The notes beneath the pieces were generated by a model that was given only the letters and a program-made list of their open reading frames with translations, was not told the DNA's origin and did no database searches. Below, one piece after another: positions 39,001 to 54,000 of a stretch of 64,000 nt of DNA (position 1 is its first letter; each line of letters starts with the position of its first letter). The position numbers and the translations under genes are program-made. This DNA is from Brugia malayi (taxonomy: Eukaryota > Nematoda > Chromadorea > Rhabditida > Onchocercidae): the NCBI RefSeq assembly GCF_000002995.4, contig NW_025062477.1, forward strand, positions 1,444,001 to 1,508,000. Reading direction: 5' to 3'.

Positions 39001-42000
39001 ATCAACTCCAATAACATCATCACCAATTGAAGTTATTGTCGATAGTATTTCATGAACATTTTGCATCAATTCTTGCTCCTTTTTCATATCTTTTTCCAGT
39101 GGAAGAAGTAAATTTTTAATCTTATTCTTTATAATATCTGCTTTCTTTAATAAATTCTCTCTGAGCCCACGTTCAATGATATTTTCCATTGCTGATGTTG
39201 GAATCTGATTCAGAAGTGAATGCAATTGATCGATATCTTCCATAGCAATTGATAAATCTTGTGAAGTGATATATTTGTTGAGAAAATCATCAGCTTTTTG
39301 TTCCATATCATCAAGCTGTCGTTGGATATCATCAAATAGATTCTCCTGCTCCTTTGCATGATTCAATTTATCATTCACACGTGTTGATAAATCATTATAT
39401 CGATCTGTTAGTTTATCGACATCATGATAAAGCTCTTTAATATTTTCAGTTTTTACCGGTAGTATTAGATCTCTGATACGATCCGATTTTTCAACTACCA
39501 TTGGTAAAATTATATCTCTGAAATTCTTCAATGAATTCATCGTTCCTTCAAGCTTTTCAAAATCATTTTCGGCATTAATAAGAGTTTGCTTGAAATCATT
39601 GATTAAACATGATAGATTATTTTCAGCTTCCAATTCTTGCTTCTTTCTCACAAGCTCATCGTACCATTGTTGGAAATTTTTGTTCACATCTGATAAACGA
39701 TTACCGAAATCTTCAACTGTAAAAACAGGCTTCAATAATGGTGTTAATTGTTCTTTCAATTCGTATAATTCTTTCAATGATTCTTCTAATTTATTAACAT
39801 CATTAAGCCTTTTCTCAGCAACGGATAATTCACAACTGGCATTTGGAATTTCCAGTTTATGTGCATCATTTTCAAGATCCATCAACTGCTTGTTTACATT
39901 ATCCGCTATTTCGTCAAATTTATTCAGCATATCAAGTCGATCTTCTAAAATTCTTTCAACATTATCATATTGCTCATTTAGTGTTGAAATTTCATCAATT
40001 ACTTTCTCACGTAATGAATCCGTATCTGGTATTGTTTCCAATTTATCATATGCATCTTGTAATACTGTCAAATGTGATCGACCATTTTTGAGATCATCAA
40101 TTGCTTTCTTCAAATCGTTTGTTGTTGCATTAGTATCATTTTCAACTTTATACGCTTCATCTACCATATAGTGTAGCTCTTTCGTTTCGTTGTTAATTGT
40201 TGATTGTAATGTTACATAAGCAGCTTCATTCATCAATTGCTCTTCAGTTTCATTCAGAAGATGATTAACATTTTCATACTGATCAACTATAGATGATATT
40301 CTTAAATCGTTTGAATGTTGCACCAGTTTTATTGGTTTCCTTTCCTTTTCTTTCAATTCTTCCAATATATCACTTACTTTTGCAAGTTCATTTTTTAATT
40401 CTTCTAATCGTGCAGCATGTGTTTCATCATATGGTGCACTACGAACCATTATGGCACAATCATTTAATTTACTCAATTGGTTGATCAAATCGTTTTGCAT
40501 ATCAACAAGTTGCTTTTGTGTTGAAACATCTTCAATAAGCGATGATAATAAATTCTGAAATAATTTTTTTCTAACTAAAAATTTTTCAAGATCAATAAAT
40601 GATAAATAATCATAAAATATAATATTAAATTTAAATTACGCAAATTGAAATAGAAAAAGAGAGAGAAAGAGAAAAAAAAAATTATATATAATTAAATACC
40701 TCAATATCTTTGGCAGTTTTTTCAATTCTTTGCTTCATTATATTGATTGCAGAATGATAGTTTGGTAAATTTTGCACTACATTCTCTTCAATATTGATCG
40801 TTTTCTTTAATAATTCCATGATCTGTTTTTGTAATCCTTCTAATATATTTATATCGTTTGTTGCTGTTGTATACGATTGTGGTTCTGTATAATTAATAAA
40901 TAATCTTTCCATATTATCATTAATTTCTCGTATTTCATCTTCTAATTTATCGTAAGCAATTTTCCAATCAGCGAATGATTTCTGATGATTTGCAATAGAT
41001 TCCCGTAAAATACGTAGCTTATCAATAAGAGACATTGCTTCATTCAACATCATATTGCCATCATAATCTTTTAACTTATCCAATGTTGAAATCATGAATT
41101 GCTCCAAATTTTCAATATTTTTCGCTTTTTCTTCAATATCTTCTAGATTATCAGCATTTTTTACATCATATGTTAGCAATTGATTAGCTAAACATATTTT
41201 TTCTTCTAATTCTGCAAGCTCAGATTGTACCATTTTCATTTCCTCTTTTTCTGCTAGCTTCTCATCCAATTTTCTCTGCAAAAATATAATATATTAATGA
41301 TTCAAGAATGTTGAAAATGATGATGATATTATAAAATGTAAGAAAAAACGTTCATATTTTAATTTAAGGAAGCAAATTTACCTTGCATTTTTCAGCGAAA
41401 TTTTGTGTATTTTCAAGTTCAGATTGAAGTGATGGAAGATTGATGCTCTCTTGATGCGATCGAGAAATAAGCTCATTCATTGGTGGTAAAATTTCACCAA
41501 ATGTTTCATTTAACGCTGATTCAAATGCATTAATTTGTTCATCAATATCGGTTAATGCTTTTTTATTCTTTTTTGTTCTTCCTTTTTCCGATTCTTTCTC
41601 TTCCATTATTGCACTCAAGTTTGTCCGTATCACATTCATACGATTGAGTAATTCGGCTAGTTTCATTTCGATTTCTTTTTTAACTGCATCACGCTCAACT
41701 TTATCTGCTCGTAATTTTTGTACCTCTATAGCTAATATTTGCGTATTTTCATCTTCTACAGGAAGCTGCTGTAATTGTTCTTCAACTTTTATCAATTTCT
41801 CTTCATCATATGGTTCGGTACGCAGCTTTTCTAATTCCATCTTGATAATCATTTCTTTTTCTTGTTTTTCTATTTTTGACAGATTATCCAATCGTTCTTT
41901 TACAAGCACGTAAATATGATTCAGTTGTTCGGCTAATGTTTCAATTGATGGTTGAGATATACGAGCAACATGAATACGAATTCGTTTTGCTTCATCATCT

Positions 42001-45000
42001 TTTGCTTGTAAAAATTGCAGCTTAGCTTGTAATGAAGGTAATTGATGATTTAGCATCTGAAATAAAAAATGAAAATAATTCTTTTTTTTTTTTTTTTTAA
42101 ATTAAAAAATATTATCAAATTTAAAATAATAAAATTAAAAATAGAAAATTTTTTGATCAAAATAACCTCCTCAAATTGTTCACGATTAATCGATTCCATT
42201 GAAAATTTGCCATTAAGATATTCTAATTCTTGAGCCAATTGTTGAGCAGATTCATTCAGAATATTTTCATCGTGTAATTCGCTATTTATCAAAGATATGA
42301 GATTTTCATATTGCTGTTGTGTTTGCTCAACATCTACATCATAAAAGCGAACATCTGCATATGCAGTTTCCAGTGGATGTAACTGTTCGGAAAGGCTTTG
42401 CAATTTTGACATCACACTACGTAAATCATTCAATTCATTAGCTGCTTTCTAAAATATCAGCTTATATAGTTCAAGAGAAGAAGAAAACTAATCAATTTCA
42501 TAATAAAATAAGAGATGAAAATTTTCGAGTATACAAACCTTAAGTTTATCGAGATCATCAATTACTTCTTCACATGATCTAATATGCTTATTTCCAATCT
42601 CATCAAGTGGCTTTCGTTTTATTTCAAGCTGATCTGTTGCATTATCTCGTTCATCAACAAACTGTAACCATAGATTGGCATGATGTGACAAATTGGCTTG
42701 AAGTACTTTTGCATCCTTAACAGTTGCCTTTAAACGTATAGCCATTTCGTCATTTTCCAGCATTGTTTGAAGCAATTTTGTTGCCATTTCAAGAGGGCTC
42801 ACAAATGCATCCATTGTAGTAGTATATATAGTTGGAATTGCTTCAGCATCATTTAGCACTTCTTCACCTTCTTTAATTAAAACGTTCAATTCATCATACA
42901 AATGATTGCCATCTTCATGCATTTTTTCTGCGATACGCAAATCACTGATTCGTTTCTCTACCATTTGTTGACCATCCTGTAATTGAATAAAAATAAATGA
43001 AATTTCAATAAAATAAATATAATTTTATTCATATCAACACAATTCAACATGAATATCATTAAATTTTTACCTTTAGATGATCCAAAGCTTTTTCGATTGT
43101 ATGAAGAAGATTCTGCTTTTCGGTAATTTTGTCCACATCAAGATTTCTTTCATCAATATCATCGATTTTATTTTTAAACCTTTCCAAACTAATAAATTTA
43201 TCCTAAATAAATAATAATAATACTTTACTATAAGTGATCAATACTAATAAAGCAATTCATTTATGAAAAAAGAAAGAAATATTTAAAGGCAAAATAAATA
43301 TAAATAAAATAACAAACTTACATTTATATCACACAATTGATGCTCAAGTTCAGATAGAGTAATTTCATCAGAAATTAATATTGGCATTGATTGCAATGAT
43401 GAGAGTTGTATTTCAATTTCATCTCTAATTGCATTGAATGATGCTAATGCTGCAAGCTTTTCTCCAACTGCATCAGCTAACCGTTTTAGAATATCATTCA
43501 GTTGTGCCAGTAATCTATTACCATCCTCACGTAACTTATTACCTTCATCATTCATCGGAATATTTTCTAGCAAAATTTCAAGTTGATGTTTCTTTCCTTC
43601 AAGCTCACTTAATGCATTATTTTGTTCTTCAACTGTTTGCAATGGTATTTGTTCCATTTCATTTATATAATGTTGCACATTTTCGTTGATCAAATTTATC
43701 TCCGCAGTTGTGGAATATAATTTGGCACGATCGGTTAATTTCTCTTTCTTATCATCAAGTGCATTTTGTAATTGTACAACACGATCATAAAGATCATCAC
43801 TTATTAATGCACGTTTTACCATACCTTCCGAATTATGTAATTTTCCTTCTAGTTTTTCAACTTTTCCTTTCAATTTTCGCAAATTTTCAGTTAATTCACC
43901 AATGCTCATCAATTGTTGTGATGGCTCATTTATGCTATCAACTCCAATAACATCATCACCAATTGAAGTTATTGTCGATAGTATTTCATGAACATTTTGC
44001 ATCAATTCTTGCTCCTTTTTCATATCTTTTTCCAGTGGAAGAAGTAAATTTTTAATCTTATTCTTTATAATATCTGCTTTCTTTAATAAATTCTCTCTGA
44101 GCCCACGTTCAATGATATTTTCCATTGCTGATGTTGGAATCTGATTCAGAAGTGAATGCAATTGATCGATATCTTCCATAGCAATTGATAAATCTTGTGA
44201 AGTGATATATTTGTTGAGAAAATCATCAGCTTTTTGTTCCATATCATCAAGCTGTCGTTGGATATCATCAAATAGATTCTCCTGCTCCTTTGCATGATTC
44301 AATTTATCATTCACACGTGTTGATAAATCATTATATCGATCTGTTAGTTTATCGACATCATGATAAAGCTCTTTAATATTTTCAGTTTTTACCGGTAGTA
44401 TTAGATCTCTGATACGATCCGATTTTTCAACTACCATTGGTAAAATTATATCTCTGAAATTCTTCAATGAATTCATCGTTCCTTCAAGCTTTTCAAAATC
44501 ATTTTCGGCATTAATAAGAGTTTGCTTGAAATCATTGATTAAACATGATAGATTATTTTCAGCTTCCAATTCTTGCTTCTTTCTCACAAGCTCATCGTAC
44601 CATTGTTGGAAATTTTTGTTCACATCTGATAAACGATTACCGAAATCTTCAACTGTAAAAACAGGCTTCAATAATGGTGTTAATTGTTCTTTCAATTCGT
44701 ATAATTCTTTCAATGATTCTTCTAATTTATTAACATCATTAAGCCTTTTCTCAGCAACGGATAATTCACAACTGGCATTTGGAATTTCCAGTTTATGTGC
44801 ATCATTTTCAAGATCCATCAACTGCTTGTTTACATTATCCGCTATTTCGTCAAATTTATTCAGCATATCAAGTCGATCTTCTAAAATTCTTTCAACATTA
44901 TCATATTGCTCATTTAGTGTTGAAATTTCATCAATTACTTTCTCACGTAATGAATCCGTATCTGGTATTGTTTCCAATTTATCATATGCATCTTGTAATA

Positions 45001-48000
45001 CTGTCAAATGTGATCGACCATTTTTGAGATCATCAATTGCTTTCTTCAAATCGTTTGTTGTTGCATTAGTATCATTTTCAACTTTATACGCTTCATCTAC
45101 CATATAGTGTAGCTCTTTCGTTTCGTTGTTAATTGTTGATTGTAATGTTACATAAGCAGCTTCATTCATCAATTGCTCTTCAGTTTCATTCAGAAGATGA
45201 TTAACATTTTCATACTGATCAACTATAGATGATATTCTTAAATCGTTTGAATGTTGCACCAGTTTTATTGGTTTCCTTTCCTTTTCTTTCAATTCTTCCA
45301 ATATATCACTTACTTTTGCAAGTTCATTTTTTAATTCTTCTAATCGTGCAGCATGTGTTTCATCATATGGTGCACTACGAACCATTATGGCACAATCATT
45401 TAATTTACTCAATTGGTTGATCAAATCGTTTTGCATATCAACAAGTTGCTTTTGTGTTGAAACATCTTCAATAAGCGATGATAATAAATTCTGAAATAAT
45501 TTTTTTCTAACTAAAAATTTTTCAAGATCAATAAATGATAAATAATCATAAAATATAATATTAAATTTAAATTACGCAAATTGAAATAGAAAAAGAGAGA
45601 GAAAGAGAAAAAAAAAATTATATATAATTAAATACCTCAATATCTTTGGCAGTTTTTTCAATTCTTTGCTTCATTATATTGATTGCAGAATGATAGTTTG
45701 GTAAATTTTGCACTACATTCTCTTCAATATTGATCGTTTTCTTTAATAATTCCATGATCTGTTTTTGTAATCCTTCTAATATATTTATATCGTTTGTTGC
45801 TGTTGTATACGATTGTGGTTCTGTATAATTAATAAATAATCTTTCCATATTATCATTAATTTCTCGTATTTCATCTTCTAATTTATCGTAAGCAATTTTC
45901 CAATCAGCGAATGATTTCTGATGATTTGCAATAGATTCCCGTAAAATACGTAGCTTATCAATAAGAGACATTGCTTCATTCAACATATTGCCATCATAAT
46001 CTTTTAACTTATCCAATGTTGAAATCATGAATTGCTCCAAATTTTCAATATTTTTCGCTTTTTCTTCAATATCTTCTAGATTATCAGCATTTTTTACATC
46101 ATATGTTAGCAATTGATTAGCTAAACATATTTTTTCTTCTAATTCTGCAAGCTCAGATTGTACCATTTTCATTTCCTCTTTTTCTGCTAGCTTCTCATCC
46201 AATTTTCTCTGCAAAAATATAATATATTAATGATTCAAGAATGTTGAAAATGATGATGATATTATAAAATGTAAGAAAAAACGTTCATATTTTAATTTAA
46301 GGAAGCAAATTTACCTTGCATTTTTCAGCGAAATTTTGTGTATTTTCAAGTTCAGATTGAAGTGATGGAAGATTGATGCTCTCTTGATGCGATCGAGAAA
46401 TAAGCTCATTCATTGGTGGTAAAATTTCACCAAATGTTTCATTTAACGCTGATTCAAATGCATTAATTTGTTCATCAATATCGGTTAATGCTTTTTTATT
46501 CTTTTTTGTTCTTCCTTTTTCCGATTCTTTCTCTTCCATTATTGCACTCAAGTTTGTCCGTATCACATTCATACGATTGAGTAATTCGGCTAGTTTCATT
46601 TCGATTTCTTTTTTAACTGCATCACGCTCAACTTTATCTGCTCGTAATTTTTGTACCTCTATAGCTAATATTTGCGTATTTTCATCTTCTACAGGAAGCT
46701 GCTGTAATTGTTCTTCAACTTTTATCAATTTCTCTTCATCATATGGTTCGGTACGCAGCTTTTCTAATTCCATCTTGATAATCATTTCTTTTCTTGTTTT
46801 TCTATTTTTGACAGATTATCCAATCGTTCTTTTACAAGCACGTAAATATGATTCAGTTGTTCGGCTAATGTTTCAATTGATGGTTGAGATATACGAGCAA
46901 CATGAATACGAATTCGTTTTGCTTCATCATCTTTTGCTTGTAAAAATTGCAGCTTAGCTTGTAATGAAGGTAATTGATGATTTAGCATCTGAAATAAAAA
47001 ATGAAAATAATTCTTTTTTTTTTTTTTTTAAATTAAAAAATATTATCAAATTTAAAATAATAAAATTAAAAATAGAAAATTTTTTGATCAAAATAACCTC
47101 CTCAAATTGTTCACGATTAATCGATTCCATTGAAAATTTGCCATTAAGATATTCTAATTCTTGAGCCAATTGTTGAGCAGATTCATTCAGAATATTTTCA
47201 TCGTGTAATTCGCTATTTATCAAAGATATGAGATTTTCATATTGCTGTTGTGTTTGCTCAACATCTACATCATAAAAGCGAACATCTGCATATGCAGTTT
47301 CCAGTGGATGTAACTGTTCGGAAAGGCTTTGCAATTTTGACATCACACTACGTAAATCATTCAATTCATTAGCTGCTTTCTAAAATATCAGCTTATATAG
47401 TTCAAGAGAAGAAGAAAACTAATCAATTTCATAATAAAATAAGAGATGAAAATTTTCGAGTATACAAACCTTAAGTTTATCGAGATCATCAATTACTTCT
47501 TCACATGATCTAATATGCTTATTTCCAATCTCATCAAGTGGCTTTCGTTTTATTTCAAGCTGATCTGTTGCATTATCTCGTTCATCAACAAACTGTAACC
47601 ATAGATTGGCATGATGTGACAAATTGGCTTGAAAGTACTTTTGCATCCTTAACAGTTGCCTTTAAACGTATAGCCATTTCGTCATTTTCCAGCATTGTTT
47701 GAAGCAATTTTGTTGCCATTTCAAGAGGGCTCACAAATGCATCCATTGTAGTAGTATATATAGTTGGAATTGCTTCAGCATCATTTAGCACTTCTTCACC
47801 TTCTTTAATTAAAGCGTTCAATTCATCATACAAATGATTGCCATCTTCATGCATTTTTCTGCGATACGCAAATCACTGATTCGTTTCTCTACCATTTGTT
47901 GACCATCCTGTAATTGAATAAAAATAAATGAAATTTCAATAAAATAAATATAATTTTATTCATATCAACACAATTCAACATGAATATCATTAAATTTTTA

Positions 48001-51000
48001 CCTTTAGATGATCCAAAGCTTTTTCGATTGTATGAAGAAGATTCTGCTTTTCGGTAATTTTGTCCACATCAAGATTTCTTTCATCAATATCATCGATTTT
48101 ATTTTTAAACCTTTCCAAACTAATAAATTTATCCTAAATAAATAATAATAATACTTTACTATAAGTGATCAATACTAATAAAGCAATTCATTTATGAAAA
48201 AAGAAAGAAATATTTAAAGGCAAAATAAATATAAATAAAATAACAAACTTACATTTATATCACACAATTGATGCTCAAGTTCAGATAGAGTAATTTCATC
48301 AGAAATTAATATTGGCATTGATTGCAATGATGAGAGTTGTATTCAATTTCATCTCTAATTGCATTGAATGATGCTAATGCTGCAAGCTTTTCTCCAACTG
48401 CATCAGCTAACCGTTTTAGAATATCATTCAGTTGTGCCAGTAATCTATTACCATCCTCACGTAACTTATTACCTTCATCATTCATCGGAATATTTTCTAG
48501 CAAAATTTCAAGTTGATGTTTCTTTCCTTCAAGCTCACTTAATGCATTATTTTGTTCTTCAACTGTTTGCAATGGTATTTGTTCCATTTCATTTATATAA
48601 TGTTGCACATTTTCGTTGATCAAATTTATCTCCGCAGTTGTGGAATATAATTTGGCACGATCGGTTAATTTCTCTTTCTTATCATCAAGTGCATTTTGTA
48701 ATTGTACAACACGATCATAAAGATCATCACTTATTAATGCACGTTTTACCATACCTTCCGAATTATGTAATTTTCCTTCTAGTTTTTCAACTTTTCCTTT
48801 CAATTTTCGCAAATTTTCAGTTAATTCACCAATGCTCATCAATTGTTGTGATGGCTCATTTATGCTATCAACTCCAATAACATCATCACCAATTGAAGTT
48901 ATTGTCGATAGTATTTCATGAACATTTTGCATCAATTCTTGCTCCTTTTTCATATCTTTTTCCAGTGGAAGAAGTAAATTTTTAATCTTATTCTTTATAA
49001 TATCTGCTTTCTTTAATAAATTCTCTCTGAGCCCACGTTCAATGATATTTTCCATTGCTGATGTTGGAATCTGATTCAGAAGTGAATGCAATTGATCGAT
49101 ATCTTCCATAGCAATTGATAAATCTTGTGAAGTGATATATTTGTTGAGAAAATCATCAGCTTTTTGTTCCATATCATCAAGCTGTCGTTGGATATCATCA
49201 AATAGATTCTCCTGCTCCTTTGCATGATTCAATTTATCATTCACACGTGTTGATAAATCATTATATCGATCTGTTAGTTTATCGACATCATGATAAAGCT
49301 CTTTAATATTTTCAGTTTTTACCGGTAGTATTAGATCTCTGATACGATCCGATTTTTCAACTACCATTGGTAAAATTATATCTCTGAAATTCTTCAATGA
49401 ATTCATCGTTCCTTCAAGCTTTTCAAAATCATTTTCGGCATTAATAAGAGTTTGCTTGAAATCATTGATTAAACATGATAGATTATTTTCAGCTTCCAAT
49501 TCTTGCTTCTTTCTCACAAGCTCATCGTACCATTGTTGGAAATTTTTGTTCACATCTGATAAACGATTACCGAAATCTTCAACTGTAAAAACAGGCTTCA
49601 ATAATGGTGTTAATTGTTCTTTCAATTCGTATAATTCTTTCAATGATTCTTCTAATTTATTAACATCATTAAGCCTTTTCTCAGCAACGGATAATTCACA
49701 ACTGGCATTTGGAATTTCCAGTTTATGTGCATCATTTTCAAGATCCATCAACTGCTTGTTTACATTATCCGCTATTTCGTCAAATTTATTCAGCATATCA
49801 AGTCGATCTTCTAAAATTCTTTCAACATTATCATATTGCTCATTTAGTGTTGAAATTTCATCAATTACTTTCTCACGTAATGAATCCGTATCTGGTATTG
49901 TTTCCAATTTATCATATGCATCTTGTAATACTGTCAAATGTGATCGACCATTTTTGAGATCATCAATTGCTTTCTTCAAATCGTTTGTTGTTGCATTAGT
50001 ATCATTTTCAACTTTATACGCTTCATCTACCATATAGTGTAGCTCTTTCGTTTCGTTGTTAATTGTTGATTGTAATGTTACATAAGCAGCTTCATTCATC
50101 AATTGCTCTTCAGTTTCATTCAGAAGATGATTAACATTTTCATACTGATCAACTATAGATGATATTCTTAAATCGTTTGAATGTTGCACCAGTTTTATTG
50201 GTTTCCTTTCCTTTTCTTTCAATTCTTCCAATATATCACTTACTTTTGCAAGTTCATTTTTTAATTCTTCTAATCGTGCAGCATGTGTTTCATCATATGG
50301 TGCACTACGAACCATTATGGCACAATCATTTAATTTACTCAATTGGTTGATCAAATCGTTTTGCATATCAACAAGTTGCTTTTGTGTTGAAACATCTTCA
50401 ATAAGCGATGATAATAAATTCTGAAATAATTTTTTTCTAACTAAAAATTTTTCAAGATCAATAAATGATAAATAATCATAAAATATAATATTAAATTTAA
50501 ATTACGCAAATTGAAATAGAAAAAGAGAGAGAAAGAGAAAAAAAAAATTATATATAATTAAATACCTCAATATCTTTGGCAGTTTTTTCAATTCTTTGCT
50601 TCATTATATTGATTGCAGAATGATAGTTTGGTAAATTTTGCACTACATTCTCTTCAATATTGATCGTTTTCTTTAATAATTCCATGATCTGTTTCTGTAA
50701 TCCTTCTAATATATTTATATCGTTTGTTGCTGTTGTATACGATTGTGGTTCTGTATAATTAATAAATAATCTTTCCATATTATCATTAATTTCTCGTATT
50801 TCATCTTCTAATTTATCGTAAGCAATTTTCCAATCAGCGAATGATTTCTGATGATTTGCAATAGATTCCCGTAAAATACGTAGCTTATCAATAAGAGACA
50901 TTGCTTCATTCAACATCATATTGCCATCATAATCTTTTAACTTATCCAATGTTGAAATCATGAATTGCTCCAAATTTTCAATATTTTTCGCTTTTTCTTC

Positions 51001-54000
51001 AATATCTTCTAGATTATCAGCATTTTTTACATCATATGTTAGCAATTGATTAGCTAAACATATTTTTTCTTCTAATTCTGCAAGCTCAGATTGTACCATT
51101 TTCATTTCCTCTTTTTCTGCTAGCTTCTCATCCAATTTTCTCTGCAAAAATATAATATATTAATGATTCAAGAATGTTGAAAATGATGATGATATTATAA
51201 AATGTAAGAAAAAACGTTCATATTTTAATTTAAGGAAGCAAATTTACCTTGCATTTTTCAGCGAAATTTTGTGTATTTTCAAGTTCAGATTGAAGTGATG
51301 GAAGATTGATGCTCTCTTGATGCGATCGAGAAATAAGCTCATTCATTGGTGGTAAAATTTCACCAAATGTTTCATTTAACGCTGATTCAAATGCATTAAT
51401 TTGTTCATCAATATCGGTTAATGCTTTTTTATTCTTTTTTGTTCTTCCTTTTTCCGATTCTTTCTCTTCCATTATTGCACTCAAGTTTGTCCGTATCACA
51501 TTCATACGATTGAGTAATTCGGCTAGTTTCATTTCGATTTCTTTTTTAACTGCATCACGCTCAACTTTATCTGCTCGTAATTTTTGTACCTCTATAGCTA
51601 ATATTTGCGTATTTTCATCTTCTACAGGAAGCTGCTGTAATTGTTCTTCAACTTTTATCAATTTCTCTTCATCATATGGTTCGGTACGCAGCTTTTCTAA
51701 TTCCATCTTGATAATCATTTCTTTTTCTTGTTTTTCTATTTTTGACAGATTATCCAATCGTTCTTTTACAAGCACGTAAATATGATTCAGTTGTTCGGCT
51801 AATGTTTCAATTGATGGTTGAGATATACGAGCAACATGAATACGAATTCGTTTTGCTTCATCATCTTTTGCTTGTAAAAATTGCAGCTTAGCTTGTAATG
51901 AAGGTAATTGATGATTTAGCATCTGAAATAAAAAATGAAAATAATTCTTTTTTTTTTTTTTTTTAAATTAAAAAATATTATCAAATTTAAAATAATAAAA
52001 TTAAAAATAGAAAATTTTTTGATCAAAATAACCTCCTCAAATTGTTCACGATTAATCGATTCCATTGAAAATTTGCCATTAAGATATTCTAATTCTTGAG
52101 CCAATTGTTGAGCAGATTCATTCAGAATATTTTCATCGTGTAATTCGCTATTTATCAAAGATATGAGATTTTCATATTGCTGTTGTGTTTGCTCAACATC
52201 TACATCATAAAAGCGAACATCTGCATATGCAGTTTCCAGTGGATGTAACTGTTCGGAAAGGCTTTGCAATTTTGACATCACACTACGTAAATCATTCAAT
52301 TCATTAGCTGCTTTCTAAAATATCAGCTTATATAGTTCAAGAGAAGAAGAAAACTAATCAATTTCATAATAAAATAAGAGATGAAAATTTTCGAGTATAC
52401 AAACCTTAAGTTTATCGAGATCATCAATTACTTCTTCACATGATCTAATATGCTTATTTCCAATCTCATCAAGTGGCTTTCGTTTTATTTCAAGCTGATC
52501 TGTTGCATTATCTCGTTCATCAACAAACTGTAACCATAGATTGGCATGATGTGACAAATTGGCTTGAAGTACTTTTGCATCCTTAACAGTTGCCTTTAAA
52601 CGTATAGCCATTTCGTCATTTTCCAGCATTGTTTGAAGCAATTTTGTTGCCATTTCAAGAGGGCTCACAAATGCATCCATTGTAGTAGTATATATAGTTG
52701 GAATTGCTTCAGCATCATTTAGCACTTCTTCACCTTCTTTAATTAAAACGTTCAATTCATCATACAAATGATTGCCATCTTCATGCATTTTTTCTGCGAT
52801 ACGCAAATCACTGATTCGTTTCTCTACCATTTGTTGACCATCCTGTAATTGAATAAAAATAAATGAAATTTCAATAAAATAAATATAATTTTATTCATAT
52901 CAACACAATTCAACATGAATATCATTAAATTTTTACCTTTAGATGATCCAAAGCTTTTTCGATTGTATGAAGAAGATTCTGCTTTTCGGTAATTTTGTCC
53001 ACATCAAGATTTCTTTCATCAATATCATCGATTTTATTTTTAAACCTTTCCAAACTAATAAATTTATCCTAAATAAATAATAATAATACTTTACTATAAG
53101 TGATCAATACTAATAAAGCAATTCATTTATGAAAAAAGAAAGAAATATTTAAAGGCAAAATAAATATAAATAAAATAACAAACTTACATTTATATCACAC
53201 AATTGATGCTCAAGTTCAGATAGAGTAATTTCATCAGAAATTAATATTGGCATTGATTGCAATGATGAGAGTTGTATTTCAATTTCATCTCTAATTGCAT
53301 TGAATGATGCTAATGCTGCAAGCTTTTCTCCAACTGCATCAGCTAACCGTTTTAGAATATCATTCAGTTGTGCCAGTAATCTATTACCATCCTCACGTAA
53401 CTTATTACCTTCATCATTCATCGGAATATTTTCTAGCAAAATTTCAAGTTGATGTTTCTTTCCTTCAAGCTCACTTAATGCATTATTTTGTTCTTCAACT
53501 GTTTGCAATGGTATTTGTTCCATTTCATTTATATAATGTTGCACATTTTCGTTGATCAAATTTATCTCCGCAGTTGTGGAATATAATTTGGCACGATCGG
53601 TTAATTTCTCTTTCTTATCATCAAGTGCATTTTGTAATTGTACAACACGATCATAAAGATCATCACTTATTAATGCACGTTTTACCATACCTTCCGAATT
53701 ATGTAATTTTCCTTCTAGTTTTTCAACTTTTCCTTTCAATTTTCGCAAATTTTCAGTTAATTCACCAATGCTCATCAATTGTTGTGATGGCTCATTTATG
53801 CTATCAACTCCAATAACATCATCACCAATTGAAGTTATTGTCGATAGTATTTCATGAACATTTTGCATCAATTCTTGCTCCTTTTTCATATCTTTTTCCA
53901 GTGGAAGAAGTAAATTTTTAATCTTATTCTTTATAATATCTGCTTTCTTTAATAAATTCTCTCTGAGCCCACGTTCAATGATATTTTCCATTGCTGATGT

